64,000 nucleotides of DNA from Leptofilum sp041748655 (GCA_041748655.1 JBGTCV010000136.1:4884-68883), one strand, 5' to 3'; positions 14,675 to 24,001 are shown, counted from the first letter of the stretch. Notes: generated from the sequence alone by a model not told the origin. Made by a program: numbers and translations.

Positions 14675-17092
14675 CTAGATGATAAATGGATAGCCCAGCG
14701 AAGATTGTTCTTTGGCCAGAATGAGATCGTGGCGTTCACTTTTAACCAGAAAGCCCATAGCTTCGTCGTTGTTGCTGCCGTCCATCAGCACGTTCAGGCG
14801 GTAGCCGTTTGTCACTTGCGGCAGATCGACCACTTGCAAATAAGGGGCCAACGGTGCATCTTTTGGCAGTAGTTGGCTCAGGCAGTTGGGAGAGAGCCGA
14901 AAGAAGCGCCAGTTGAAGCTGGCACCTTCCAGATGCAGCGGGATGGGCAGCGAATGGATACCAGATTCGACCAGATCCTGGAAAAAATGGGTACCGTAAG
15001 AAAGCTCCGGTGGCTTGCCGTCTTGAGCCACGCCCAGCTCGATCAGCACTTTGGTGTTGTAGATGTCGGCGTAGCTGACGCGCACGCCTAGCTCCAGATT
15101 GGTGCTGCCCCAGCGGCCTGGCCCAATGAGAATAAATGATTCATTTTCCAACAGCTTATTTAGCCGGCCAATGGCTCGGCCCAGCTCTAGCTTGGTGGTT
15201 GTTTCGGGAATCTGGCGGTATTTTTCGGGGTTGACAAAGATGATGTAGCGGACTTGTTCGGCACGGCCGTTTGGAATGAGACCGCGCGAAGTGAATAAAA
15301 TCCGCTGTATGGGTACGTCGTTGGGAATCTCGACAAACTCTTCGTTTTGGCGCTGGCTGAGCGGGCGGCATTGCAGCAGGTGGAGCTTAAAATCTGGATA
15401 CGGCCGTCCTGGTAAAATCTCTACCGTAAACTCCATATCGACTGGCGTTTTGTACCCTTTCTCCAGCCGTTTCAGCGCCGTGCGCATCAGCGTTACAAAT
15501 TTGCGGTCTCGCACCAGCACCTCAAACGTTAGCACAAAACGGTCATTTTCATCCAGCGCCCCCACGGAAAGGATGCGCTCTAAATAATCCCCCTTATCTA
15601 GCGAAGCGATATAGCGCAGGTCAGGAAAATCGCGGTGCAGCACCTCGTTGATGGGCAGCGTGGTGAACTCGTTTTTCTCCAGGTCTACCAGATCAACATA
15701 CCATTGGGCATACTGGCGCTGGGTGGCTGGGGTGGCTTCTGGGCGGAGCTGGGGATGGCTCAGGGAGATCATCCGGGGGTAATCGTTGTCAACCCGGTCT
15801 ACGGCGCGGGTGCCTACGCCCCACACAATGCGCAAAAAGCCAGCTTCCCGATCTATTTTAGGGTGCCAGCGGAACGGATTGCGGCTGAAGCCGACACCGG
15901 CGATGGAGGGCATGAAGTAACGGCCGTATCGCTTCCCCCGCACCCGCTGCAACAGCACCCCCATCCGTTCATCATAATCAATCAGCCCGTGTTGCTGCCG
16001 ATACAAGATAGCGTCTGGATTAATGGTGCTGGCATAGACCCGCCGAATCGCGTCTAGTAAATCTCGCAAATTTTCTTTGTCTGTGCCCTGATTGGGGCAA
16101 AAATAGCTGTGGTATTTACCCGCAAACGAAAAGCCAAAATTATCTTCCAGCAAGCTGGACGAGCGCACAATAATGGGATCGTCCCCAAACTGTGCCAGCA
16201 CATAACGCAGCTGCGCCATAATACCTTCCGGAAAGCGCCCGGCCAGATGTTCCGCCTCAATATTGGGATGCTCCTGACGAATCTCCTCCAACGGCCGATA
16301 TTTCTGATTCATGTAGCTGTCCAGATTATTCATCAGCCGGAAGTCGTAAATGACCTCGCTGCCCAAAAAGTACGAATCAGGGATTTCGACGAATTCACTG
16401 ATGTCTGGCCCACCGTCGCTGGGGGGCTGCTGCAAAATTTTCCAGGCCAGGATCATGCCCGCCGCCTTGCCGCCAATCTTGCCCCCGCCAATGCGCCGCC
16501 GGTAGATGAGGCGCAAATCGGCAATGCTAAACACATGCTTCGCCACGGCAATAAAACGCAGCTGGTCGCTAATCATCCCCTTGATCAGCACCACTTTAAT
16601 TTCTTGCAGATGATGTTTGACCTTTTTTAGCTGGTCAGGAGGTAATGTTTCGTATAGCTCTCCCTGGCGGAACAATATTTCCCAGGGGGCAATTTCCGGG
16701 TTAAACGTCAGCTCAATCGAGTCTGTATGCCCTGGCTGGCTGTTGAGCACATCTTCAATGATGGCGTCAAGCAAAGCCAGGCTCAGATTGTTGCCAAAGT
16801 AGGCATCAGTCTGAAAATCCCGAATGCGGTCTTTGCGTTTTTGCCAGATGTGGGCCTGTTCCTGGCCAAACGGATCAAACAACCCTTCACGTCGCTGGGA
16901 TTCTAACGCCTTGGCTTTTACTTCGGCATTAAATGTTTCCTGGTCGATGATGCCGCGCTGGAACAGCTCCTCTCGCATCCGTACTCGAATATCATGGGCC
17001 AGAGTGGGGTATTGGGCCAGCTTGATGTAGATGTCAATCGTTGGCGTAATGCTGCGCAGCGGGCCAACATTGTGTGGTACAGGAAAGTCCAT
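14675..17092 (-). CDS. PEP/pyruvate-binding domain protein (PPDK/PEP synthase N-domain type)
   Basis: 805 residues. The middle part is an ATP-grasp PEP/pyruvate-binding domain as at the N-terminus of PEP synthase and pyruvate phosphate dikinase: GGGKIGGKAAG (202-212), IIVRSSSLLEDNFGFSFAGKY, and VGFSRNPF. The swivelling phosphohistidine domain and the C-terminal PEP barrel of the true enzymes are not present. It is preceded by ~200 helical residues of unknown type. It probably transfers a phosphate from ATP, or binds nucleotides, in some regulatory or metabolic reaction; I cannot name the substrate. It is divergent from the HIT gene. Confidence 0.8.
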   Translation of the reverse strand: MDFPVPHNVGPLRSITPTIDIYIKLAQYPTLAHDIRVRMREELFQRGIIDQETFNAEVKAKALESQRREGLFDPFGQEQAHIWQKRKDRIRDFQTDAYFGNNLSLALLDAIIEDVLNSQPGHTDSIELTFNPEIAPWEILFRQGELYETLPPDQLKKVKHHLQEIKVVLIKGMISDQLRFIAVAKHVFSIADLRLIYRRRIGGGKIGGKAAGMILAWKILQQPPSDGGPDISEFVEIPDSYFLGSEVIYDFRLMNNLDSYMNQKYRPLEEIRQEHPNIEAEHLAGRFPEGIMAQLRYVLAQFGDDPIIVRSSSLLEDNFGFSFAGKYHSYFCPNQGTDKENLRDLLDAIRRVYASTINPDAILYRQQHGLIDYDERMGVLLQRVRGKRYGRYFMPSIAGVGFSRNPFRWHPKIDREAGFLRIVWGVGTRAVDRVDNDYPRMISLSHPQLRPEATPATQRQYAQWYVDLVDLEKNEFTTLPINEVLHRDFPDLRYIASLDKGDYLERILSVGALDENDRFVLTFEVLVRDRKFVTLMRTALKRLEKGYKTPVDMEFTVEILPGRPYPDFKLHLLQCRPLSQRQNEEFVEIPNDVPIQRILFTSRGLIPNGRAEQVRYIIFVNPEKYRQIPETTTKLELGRAIGRLNKLLENESFILIGPGRWGSTNLELGVRVSYADIYNTKVLIELGVAQDGKPPELSYGTHFFQDLVESGIHSLPIPLHLEGASFNWRFFRLSPNCLSQLLPKDAPLAPYLQVVDLPQVTNGYRLNVLMDGSNNDEAMGFLVKSERHDLILAKEQSSLGYPFII

Positions 17093-17247
17093 TTAATTTC
17101 TCCCAGGAAAAGCAAATAGCGGAGCTGTGTCGGCTGATCTCCTGTAATTATACCGCAGCTTGCCTTGTTGCCAGAACAGGAGTAAAACGGGCGGGATTTC
17201 AGCAGCTGGGGATTGATGGCTGGCTGCTACTTACGAAGGAGGATTTG

Positions 17248-17601
17248 ATGACGACAATTTTTTCCAAAATTATTTCAGGCGAAATTCCGGCAGATATTGT
17301 GTACCAGGATGAGCTGGTGACGGCGTTTCGGGATATTAACCCGCAAGCGCCGACGCATATTTTGATTGTGCCCAACAAGGAAATTCCAACGGTAAATGAT
17401 TTAACCGAGGAAGATGAGCAGGTAGCGGGACGGCTGCTGCTGGTGGCCCAAAAGCTGGCCGCTCAGGCAGGCATCGCGGAAGATGGTTACCGCCTGATGA
17501 TCAACTGCAACCAGCACGGTGGGCAGGAAGTGTTTCATTTGCATTTGCATTTGTTGGGGGGACGGCCGTTGGGGCCGATGTTGGTGCGGCGTGGTCAGTA
17601 A
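17248..17601 (+). CDS. HIT-family nucleotide hydrolase (HinT-like)
   Basis: 117 residues from ATG 17248, chosen because of AAGGAGG at 17236-17242 and the HinT N-terminus TIFSKIISGEIPADIVYQD. The histidine triad HLHLHLLGG is near the C-terminus (about 98-106), preceded by the conserved NQHGGQEVFHLH. HinT proteins hydrolyse purine nucleoside phosphoramidates, including aminoacyl-AMP. Normal length; cytoplasmic. Confidence 0.95.
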   Translation: MTTIFSKIISGEIPADIVYQDELVTAFRDINPQAPTHILIVPNKEIPTVNDLTEEDEQVAGRLLLVAQKLAAQAGIAEDGYRLMINCNQHGGQEVFHLHLHLLGGRPLGPMLVRRGQ

Positions 17602-17667
17602 TCAGTGGGTCAGTAATCAGTAATCAGTGGGTCAGTTTCTGAATACTGAATACTGAATACTGCTTAC
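17597..17667. repeat. CAGTAATCAGT-word hairpin repeat
   Basis: Direct words CAGTAATCAGTGGGT repeat in the left half; the right half carries GAATACTGAATACTG, their partial complement. Same family as 25434-25510, 26748-26862 and 38449-38540. It separates two convergent genes and may act as a bidirectional terminator. Confidence 0.65.
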
Positions 17668-17670
17668 CGG

Positions 17671-19260
17671 TTACGGGTCAATCGCGTTGATCTCACCCCG
17701 GCAGACGCACGCTTCGCGGCTAACGGTGCCGCGTACCAGCAGGCCATCATACTCGGAGCCGAGTCCTTGCGAAATCCAGCCCGCCATGTTGAAGGCGAGC
17801 ACGCCGTCGGCGGCAACCCAACGGCCGTTATAAGACCGGGCTACGTGTAGATGCGTGCCGTTGGAAAAGCCGCCCTCGCAGGAAGGGTGCCCCAGCCGGT
17901 CGCCGGTTTGCACAGGGGTGCCCACCGGAATCCGGTCTCGTGTTTCCAGGTGCATGTAGGTGATGGCCCAGCCGGTGCCCGCAAAACCATCGGCGGGTTG
18001 GTTGGGCAGATCCAAATCCACTACCACCGCGCCAAAATCGCTGCGGGTGACGATGCCATCGGCCATCGCCGTCACCCAGCTGTCTGACTGTACGCAGCCG
18101 AGCTGGTCAGACGGGGGGGCAAAATCGAGCGCAGCCCAGGAAGAGCCAGCCGCCCAACCACCGTGCGGCCCGCCCGTATAATACCAGGTCTCGTCGCTGC
18201 TCCAGGGGAGCTGGAGGCTGGGCTGGCGCAAATCGGCAGGCCACAGCGGATCGACGGTATAGGCGAACGGGTTGCCAAACAGCTGGCTGTAGGTGGCCCA
18301 GAAGCCATCTGGCCCGGCTTCTTGCAGCCAGGTTGCGTAGGTGGCATCGCTGTGGGCGCTGAGCCATTTTTGCACCCCGGCCGTGCCGTGGTTGATAGTG
18401 GGTTCGTAGCCAATCCGGGTACCATCGGCGATGGTGAACGCGTTGAGGCCGCCTTCGGAACGGCCGTAAAATCCCCAGTTTAGTTCATTGGCCGCCCAGC
18501 TAAGCTGGGCATACAGGCCCGGCTGGCTGCTGGCCCGGTAGCCCATCGGGAACTGCTCTACCACGCCGACTGGCTGGCTGAGCCACCGGGCGCGGTGTTC
18601 CAGCGCGGCCAGCAGCAGCCGGGGGTTGACGCTGTAGCGATGGGCCACCAGGGAGACAATTTCTGGCCCGGCCAGCAGCTGATTTTCTACCACTTCTTCG
18701 TAATTGAGCAGGTAGCCATTGTACAGGGTGGCAAACTGGCGCACGTCGAAGCCGATGGCGGCGGGCCCGTACACCAGCTCGCTATCTGGGATGATTTTGA
18801 AGGCTGGCCCTAGCTGGGAAGCGGCGGTGGGTACCAGCAGCGATTGACCTATAGCTAGTAAATTGCTGTTGTCCAGCTGGTTGGTCGCCACAATTTGCTC
18901 AATGGAGGCGCCGTACAGCTGGGCGATGTAGCCTAAGGTTTCTCCGGCGCTCACGATGTGGGTTGTGGCGGCGGCGTTGGTGGTTACGGCCGTTCCATGC
19001 GGCGGATCGGGCGTGGGGGTGCCAAAATAGGTGGGTCGGGCCACCGCATCGGCGGGCGAGAGTTCGGGGGTAGGGGGAATGGGCCCGCTGCCGCTAAACG
19101 GCGTGAGCATAGGTGTGGGGGGTGGTACGTGGGTTGGGCCAGGGGTGACAAAGATGGCCGTTTCCGGGTCGGGCCGTTCGCAGCTAACCAGTAGAAGTAA
19201 AAAAAGCAGCAGAAGTAGATGGCTGGGAAACGGCCGTTGAATGGGCGAGAAAAAGATCAT
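17671..19260 (-). CDS. LysM and M23 (LytM-like) peptidase lipoprotein
   Basis: About 529 residues from ATG 19260. A very hydrophobic signal ending in the lipobox LVSC is followed by a ~70-residue Pro/Thr linker and one LysM domain (HIVSAGETLGYIAQLYG, about 107-150) that binds glycan. The C-terminal third resembles an M23 metalloendopeptidase: GSSWAALDFAP, MADGIVTRSDFGAVVV, and the HLHVAR zinc motif. M23 enzymes cut peptide cross-bridges in peptidoglycan or activate amidases. A first His ligand before the Asp is not obvious, so catalysis is uncertain. Unusual is the long helical middle region (200-350). Confidence 0.84.
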   Translation of the reverse strand: MIFFSPIQRPFPSHLLLLLFLLLLVSCERPDPETAIFVTPGPTHVPPPTPMLTPFSGSGPIPPTPELSPADAVARPTYFGTPTPDPPHGTAVTTNAAATTHIVSAGETLGYIAQLYGASIEQIVATNQLDNSNLLAIGQSLLVPTAASQLGPAFKIIPDSELVYGPAAIGFDVRQFATLYNGYLLNYEEVVENQLLAGPEIVSLVAHRYSVNPRLLLAALEHRARWLSQPVGVVEQFPMGYRASSQPGLYAQLSWAANELNWGFYGRSEGGLNAFTIADGTRIGYEPTINHGTAGVQKWLSAHSDATYATWLQEAGPDGFWATYSQLFGNPFAYTVDPLWPADLRQPSLQLPWSSDETWYYTGGPHGGWAAGSSWAALDFAPPSDQLGCVQSDSWVTAMADGIVTRSDFGAVVVDLDLPNQPADGFAGTGWAITYMHLETRDRIPVGTPVQTGDRLGHPSCEGGFSNGTHLHVARSYNGRWVAADGVLAFNMAGWISQGLGSEYDGLLVRGTVSREACVCRGEINAIDP

Positions 19261-19367
19261 TTGATAAATTGTACCCAAGAGTTGGCAATGCGTGAAATGC
19301 TTTTTCCAATGACGTCGTTGGGCGTTTACGGTAGAATCAACGGCGCTTTATTTTTAAGGAAGAGAAC

Positions 19368-20027
19368 ATGCAGGCAAATTACGTACAACGATTACGCTTA
19401 ATTTTTAGTAAAGGTGGCCCCGCACGTTACATCAGCCACCTGGATTTGGCGCGGACGCTGGAGCGGGCGCTGAACCGGGCCAAAATCCCTGTGTCGTACA
19501 CGCAGGGGTTTAACCGTCGTCCCCGGATGCAGATGGCCACGGCGCTGCCGTTGGGCTATACCAGTGAATATGAACTGGCCGATATTATGATGGCGGAAGC
19601 GATGGAGCCAGAGCTGGCGCGGCAGCAGCTGATGGCCAGGATGGCTCCAGGCATTGTTATTTTGCAGGTGCAAGATGTGCCGATCAACGCCCCATCGCTG
19701 CAATCGGTGACGCAATCGTCCACTTACGTGGCTACACCGCTAGACCCGGTTGATTTCGCTGCTTTGCAGACCACCATTGCGGAAATTTTGGCGGCTGAAA
19801 AGCTGGAACGGAAGCGAGAGCGTCGGGGCAAAATAAAACGTTATGATTTACGGCCGTTAATCCTCAACCTCGCTGCCGAACAAGACCCCGATGGGCAAGT
19901 CCACATCCAGATGAACCTCTGCCTGGAACCGTCTAAAACGGGCCGCCCGGATGAAGTTCTGGAAGCGCTGGGCTTTGATGCGCTGGATATGCGGATTCAC
20001 CGCACGGGCATGGAATTAAATGGTTAA
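19368..20027 (+). CDS. TIGR03936/DUF2344 radical SAM-associated protein
   Basis: 219 residues, AAGGAAGAG before ATG 19368. The start YVQRLRLIFSKGGPARYISHLDLARTLERALNRA and the stretch YTQGFNRRPRMQMATALPLG are typical of DUF2344. In other bacteria this domain is usually fused to or follows a radical SAM protein of the B12-binding type; here no such gene is adjacent. The biochemical role of the family is not established. Its stop codon overlaps the next start by one base (TAATG), indicating translational coupling. Confidence 0.85.
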   Translation: MQANYVQRLRLIFSKGGPARYISHLDLARTLERALNRAKIPVSYTQGFNRRPRMQMATALPLGYTSEYELADIMMAEAMEPELARQQLMARMAPGIVILQVQDVPINAPSLQSVTQSSTYVATPLDPVDFAALQTTIAEILAAEKLERKRERRGKIKRYDLRPLILNLAAEQDPDGQVHIQMNLCLEPSKTGRPDEVLEALGFDALDMRIHRTGMELNG

Positions 20028-20875
20028 TGGTAAATTGTAAATGGTTATGGGTGGGGCTGTTGGCTTTGCTGACGCTGGCTTGTCAGGTGGCCGTTCCGCC
20101 CACCCCCCTCGTTAATCAACCGCCGACGTTGCAACCGACCCCCACGCTGCAACTGCCCGCAGCGCCACAGGCCACCGCAACCGCTGCCCCGCCGCTGGAC
20201 AGCGGTTGGGAACCGCTTCAGCCGGGCCTGGAGCGGCGCACGGTGCAGCTGTTGGCGGAAAACGGCCGTCCCGCCGAACAGCTCACCCTCTTGCGCATAG
20301 ACCCCGCTTTGTTTGATTTTCGCCTCGGCTACAGCCCTGGCCTGCCCAAAACGTTGGCCACGTGGCAGGCCGAAACGGGGGCATTGATTGTGGTCAATGG
20401 CGGCTTTTTCACCGAGGCCTATGTGGCGACGGGCTTGATTATCGTGGACGGGCAGGCCAGCGGCAGCAGCTACGTGGGGTTTGGCGGCATGGTGACGATG
20501 GGGGACGGTGGGGTAGAGGTAAGATCGCTGCGGGAACGGCCGTACGCCCCCACAGAATCCTTCGACTACGCCCTGCAATCTTTCCCCATGCTGGTGCTGA
20601 ACGGGGAATCGGCCTACCAAAACCCAGACCTGGACAGAGCGCGGCGCACGGTGGTGGGGGTGGATGAGGACGGCCGGCTCCTCCTCATCCTGGCCACAAG
20701 GGGCAGCTTTACCCTGACCGAATTCAGCAGCACCCTCGCCAGCGCCGACTTTGGCCTGGTCAACGCCCTCAACCTCGACGGCGGCACCTCCACCGGCCTT
20801 ATCCTGGCCAATCCCCCGGAAAGCATCCCCGCCTTCCTTGCCGTCCCCAGCGTCATCACCATTTCCCCAAAATAA
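20027..20875 (+). CDS. Lipoprotein with phosphodiester glycosidase (NAGPA/DUF2233) domain
   Basis: 282 residues. A signal with lipobox LTLAC is followed by a Pro/Thr linker (about 22-60) and then a NAGPA-type domain (about 95-280) with the family motifs VVNGGFFTE, RRTVVGVDEDGRLLL and NALNLDGGTSTGL. In the mammalian enzyme this fold removes GlcNAc from a phosphodiester; bacterial versions probably act on cell-wall or exopolysaccharide glycosides. Anchored on the outer face of the membrane. Coupled to the preceding gene by overlapping stop and start. Confidence 0.88.
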   Translation: MVNCKWLWVGLLALLTLACQVAVPPTPLVNQPPTLQPTPTLQLPAAPQATATAAPPLDSGWEPLQPGLERRTVQLLAENGRPAEQLTLLRIDPALFDFRLGYSPGLPKTLATWQAETGALIVVNGGFFTEAYVATGLIIVDGQASGSSYVGFGGMVTMGDGGVEVRSLRERPYAPTESFDYALQSFPMLVLNGESAYQNPDLDRARRTVVGVDEDGRLLLILATRGSFTLTEFSSTLASADFGLVNALNLDGGTSTGLILANPPESIPAFLAVPSVITISPK

Positions 20876-20906
20876 AAAAAACAGCCCACCAGAATTGGTG
20901 AGCTGT
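20873..20906 (-). terminator. Rho-independent terminator of nrdJ
   Basis: ACAGC-C-CACCA (20881-20891) pairs with TGGTG-A-GCTGT (20896-20906) with one mismatch. On the minus strand eight T follow. It lies in the gap between convergent genes and may also help to stop the plus-strand transcript. Confidence 0.8.
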
Positions 20907-20920
20907 TTGGGCGGGCAATT

Positions 20921-20954
20921 ACGAAATTGCCCAATTACTCAATTACTCAATTGC
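20921..20954. repeat. AATTACTC-word repeat, half element
   Basis: Words CCCAATTACTCAATTACTCAATTG follow GCAATTACGAAATTGC. It belongs to the AATTGAGT hairpin family and touches the 3' end of nrdJ. Confidence 0.6.
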
Positions 20955-20957
20955 ATC

Positions 20958-23276
20958 CTAAACATCGCAGTTGCCCGACATGCAGGCCAGCTCCTGCGCT
21001 GCGGTGGTGAGATCTTCTTCCTCGTAGCGGTAAATCTTGGAGAAGTCGATTTCTGGGAATTTGGCCGCCAGTTGGGCGTACTCCTCAGCGTCGATTTCGA
21101 TGTAGGGCATCTGGTCGTACTGGGCGTCGAAGGCGGGCAGGAAGGCCATGCCGCCAATCTTGTCCTGATGCTCCCAAATCCAGCGGATCACGTCCAGCAC
21201 TTCATGCTCCCGATAAGTAATCGTGACGCTGGGATTGTGCTCCGTGTAATGGATTTTGTTTTGCAGCCAGAATTCGCACTGCTCCAGCGCCGAGCGGTCG
21301 TTGCGAGTAATGGCCTCTTCGGGCGATTTGACCGGGAAGTGAACCACCCAGGTCGTCGCGCCATCGCGGGTCTGGCCATTTTCTGGGTCCAGCGGCGCAC
21401 CGGCGTCTTGCAGTACCTTGAAGACGGGGCTGTGTGCCCCCACGCGTACGTTGCGCACGTAGTAGGGCGCCCAACGAGCGTGCAGCCCGGAGGCGGAGTT
21501 CACCAGCTGCGAGGAGTTGCCCGACGGCTTGACGCAGGTCACAGCGGCTGATTGGTTGATCCCCAGCATGGCAGCGTACTGTTTGTTCGTTTCCACAGCC
21601 ACCAGTTGCAATTTGGACTGGATTTCCGGGTCCTGAGCCGCCGGGCTGTCCATCTGCCCGTTCAGATCAACGCCCAGCAATCTTTCCTCCTGGGAGTTTT
21701 GCTGCCACTGGGGCCGTAAGCCGGGAAAATGCGTCGCCATCGACTGAATCGTGCCGATGATGGCCGCCAGCTCCACCTTTTCCTTGAGCGTTTCGTAGGT
21801 GTCGTCGGCGCGGGCAATGGCGCTGGTGAGGTTGCAGAATTGGTAGGGTCTCAACAAAATCTCACCGCATGGATTGGTGCCAAACTCAGCTGCCTTGCGC
21901 CGCACTGGCCGATTTTCAATCGCCGCTTTTCGGTTGAAGATACCCGGCTCGCCGCGCTCCGATTCCACCATGTCCAGCACAAAGCGGGTGATTTCTGCCT
22001 GGCTCAGTTCGCGCGAGGGCCACACGGCCGAATTGTTGGCATTCCAGCGCTGGCTGTTGCTGCGCCAGAAGTCGCCATCCTTGCAGTGGCGCATTTCCAG
22101 ATCGTCGTAATCAAACAGGGAGATCATAGCTGTCCGCCTCACGCCGCCGGAAACGGCCGCATCTCCCACCGCACACATGATATCATGGGCGTCTAACGGC
22201 CGTAAAAAGCCACCTTGCCGCGAAATAATCCGGGAACGGGCAAAATCGAGCATCTGGCGCAGCGGCTCTGGCCCGGAAGCCCGGCCACCCTTCACCCGCA
22301 GTGGCGAGCCGATGGGGCGCACCTCGGAATAATCAAACTTGATATCTTCCCCCTGGAACCAGGCGGTCAGGCCCAGGCGCACCGCTTCGGCCCACCCTTC
22401 AGACGAGTCATCCACCACGTGGGTCGTGGCAAGTTGCCCGCTTTGGCGCGCGATGCGGGGGAACTTTTCTACATACTGCCGCTCCACAGAAAAGCCTACG
22501 CCGCAGCCGCTCATGGAGATTATCAGCGCTTCGACAAAGGAGTCGATGCTGTCTACCGGCATGTAGGAGCAGTTGTAGACGGCAATGTTGTTGCGCCGGG
22601 CAGCCGGACCAGCCATCGCCAGCAGCCGCATGGAGGGCATCACTTTCATGTTGAGGATGGCGTCGCGGATGCGCTCATATGTTTCGGCAGGCAGGCGGTC
22701 TTCCGACAGCTCTTTGAGGTAGTCGGTGGCTCGATTCACCGTTTCCAACCATGTTTCACGACGGCCTAAATCATAGTTGAAGCGGGAATATTTATCGTAG
22801 AATTGGAATTTTTGCAGCTGGGTGGGGAAATACGGGTCTGATTTGGCAAACGCTTCCCGCACTTCGTCCGGGACGGGACGTTTGGTGCGCATTTTGGCAT
22901 GTTCGGCGCGGTACAGAATGTAATGTTTGGCGGCCTCGTATTCGCCAGCCGCTTGCAGCACCATTTCCACGATGTCCTGCACCCCTTCCACGGTGGGCAG
23001 GTCATATTTGGCGGCCACCACGTTGACGACCTGATGGGTGATATCGGAAACGGCCGTTTTCGGCTCAACATTCAGGCTGGCAAAGCATTTTTCCAGGGCT
23101 TTTTCGATAAGGCTGATGTTGAATGGGACGATACGGCCGTCTCGCTTCACAATACTTTGGGGTACGGCGACCTTAAAATAAATACTGTTTTCACTCAGAT
23201 GAGCCCCATTGCCATTTTTATCATTGCCGTTACTGGGTTTTGCCAGCAATTTTTCTTGCGTTTGTTGTTCAGACAT
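20958..23276 (-). CDS. nrdJ: Class II (adenosylcobalamin-dependent) ribonucleotide reductase
   Basis: 772 residues. It reduces ribonucleotides to deoxyribonucleotides, using coenzyme B12 to generate the thiyl radical, and works with or without oxygen. Residues ~38-125 are an ATP-cone, the allosteric on/off domain (VPQSIVKRDGRIVPFNISLIEKAL). The barrel has YNCSYMPVDSIDSFVEALIISMSGCG and the active-site loop FGTNPCGEILL, with cysteines on either side. The C-terminal tail LACMSGNCDV carries the redox-active Cys pair. AAGGAGATGG precedes the start. It forms a unit with nrdR upstream. I see no cobalamin riboswitch in the 123-bp leader. Confidence 0.94.
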   Translation of the reverse strand: MSEQQTQEKLLAKPSNGNDKNGNGAHLSENSIYFKVAVPQSIVKRDGRIVPFNISLIEKALEKCFASLNVEPKTAVSDITHQVVNVVAAKYDLPTVEGVQDIVEMVLQAAGEYEAAKHYILYRAEHAKMRTKRPVPDEVREAFAKSDPYFPTQLQKFQFYDKYSRFNYDLGRRETWLETVNRATDYLKELSEDRLPAETYERIRDAILNMKVMPSMRLLAMAGPAARRNNIAVYNCSYMPVDSIDSFVEALIISMSGCGVGFSVERQYVEKFPRIARQSGQLATTHVVDDSSEGWAEAVRLGLTAWFQGEDIKFDYSEVRPIGSPLRVKGGRASGPEPLRQMLDFARSRIISRQGGFLRPLDAHDIMCAVGDAAVSGGVRRTAMISLFDYDDLEMRHCKDGDFWRSNSQRWNANNSAVWPSRELSQAEITRFVLDMVESERGEPGIFNRKAAIENRPVRRKAAEFGTNPCGEILLRPYQFCNLTSAIARADDTYETLKEKVELAAIIGTIQSMATHFPGLRPQWQQNSQEERLLGVDLNGQMDSPAAQDPEIQSKLQLVAVETNKQYAAMLGINQSAAVTCVKPSGNSSQLVNSASGLHARWAPYYVRNVRVGAHSPVFKVLQDAGAPLDPENGQTRDGATTWVVHFPVKSPEEAITRNDRSALEQCEFWLQNKIHYTEHNPSVTITYREHEVLDVIRWIWEHQDKIGGMAFLPAFDAQYDQMPYIEIDAEEYAQLAAKFPEIDFSKIYRYEEEDLTTAAQELACMSGNCDV

Positions 23277-23399
23277 CGATACTCCATCTCCTTGTTGTGG
23301 ATTTACCTACCAATAATTGTGTTTTCCAATGCATGGTCTGGGAAAGCTTGTTGATTCAGTTTTGGGTGAGACGGCCGTTTTTGGCACTGCAAACGGCCG

Positions 23400-23852
23400 T
23401 TAGCGGGCTTCGAGCAAGCGGTCAATCTCCTTCCGAATTGACTCCAGATCATCAAAACCTAAATAGACCGTGGCGTAACGAATATAGGCCACCTCATCCA
23501 AATCCTTCAGCTTTTTGATGACCAGATCGCCTGCCATATGGCTGGAAACTTCTGCCTTTCCCGACTGTTGCAGTTCCGCCTCTACCTCGCCTGCGATGCG
23601 CTCAATGTCGGCGGCGGCCACCGGCCGCTTGGCACAGGCCACCTTAATCCCCCCCATCAGCTTCTCCCGGGAGAACTCTTCGCGGGTGCCGTCTTGCTTC
23701 ACCAGCATCGGCGTGGCCAGGATGGGGCGCTCGTAAGAGCTGAACCGCTCTTTGCATTTGTCGCACACCCGCCGCCGCCGCGTGCCGCCGCGCGTGTCGT
23801 GGCTGGTGTCGATAACGCGCGTTTTTTCGTTATCACAATAGGGGCATTTCAC
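23400..23852 (-). CDS. nrdR: NrdR transcriptional repressor of ribonucleotide reductase
   Basis: 150 residues, standard for NrdR. The N-terminal zinc ribbon uses C3, C6, C30 and C33 (MKCPYCDNEKTRVID, then RRRVCDKCKERFSSYER). An ATP-cone follows (about 47-135) that senses ATP and dATP. NrdR represses RNR genes at paired NrdR boxes; here it is directly upstream of nrdJ and on the same strand, so it probably controls its own unit. I could not find two convincing NrdR boxes. A good promoter lies upstream at 23973-24001. The leader contains the palindrome CCATATATGG (23919-23928). Confidence 0.96.
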   Translation of the reverse strand: MKCPYCDNEKTRVIDTSHDTRGGTRRRRVCDKCKERFSSYERPILATPMLVKQDGTREEFSREKLMGGIKVACAKRPVAAADIERIAGEVEAELQQSGKAEVSSHMAGDLVIKKLKDLDEVAYIRYATVYLGFDDLESIRKEIDRLLEAR

Positions 23853-23918
23853 CTGAGAACTCTCCTGATGGCCAAAAAACCAGATATGGGATTGTATTGA
23901 TATTTTGTCGAGTTGCCG

Positions 23919-23928
23919 CCATATATGG
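23919..23928. promoter_or_regulatory. Perfect palindrome CCATATATGG in the nrdR leader
   Basis: A 10-bp perfect palindrome about 45 bp downstream of the -10 element and 67 bp before the nrdR start. Its AT core resembles one half of an NrdR box, but a partner at the right helical spacing is not clear. An operator role is a guess. Confidence 0.3.
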
Positions 23929-23972
23929 GGGTTATCACTGAGAATCCCCCTAGATTTGGTACAATGAGCTGC

Positions 23973-24001
23973 ATTATAGCATACGGCCGTTTACCTGACA
24001 A
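23973..24001 (-). promoter_or_regulatory. Sigma70-type promoter of nrdR (extended -10)
   Basis: On the minus strand TTGTCA (24001-23996) and TATAAT (23978-23973) are 17 bp apart, with TGC just before the -10 giving an extended -10. The spacer contains the palindrome ACGGCCGT. The rest of the 416-bp gap 23853-24268 has another palindrome near 24058 and a hairpin repeat, and no gene. Confidence 0.75.

Noticed and set aside
23277..23399. Cobalamin riboswitch before nrdJ
   Set aside because: The 123-bp leader is too short and lacks the B12 box; it only has two ACGGCCGT copies.
23853..23972. A pair of NrdR boxes before nrdR
   Set aside because: Only one AT-rich palindrome (CCATATATGG) was found, and no second box at the right spacing.
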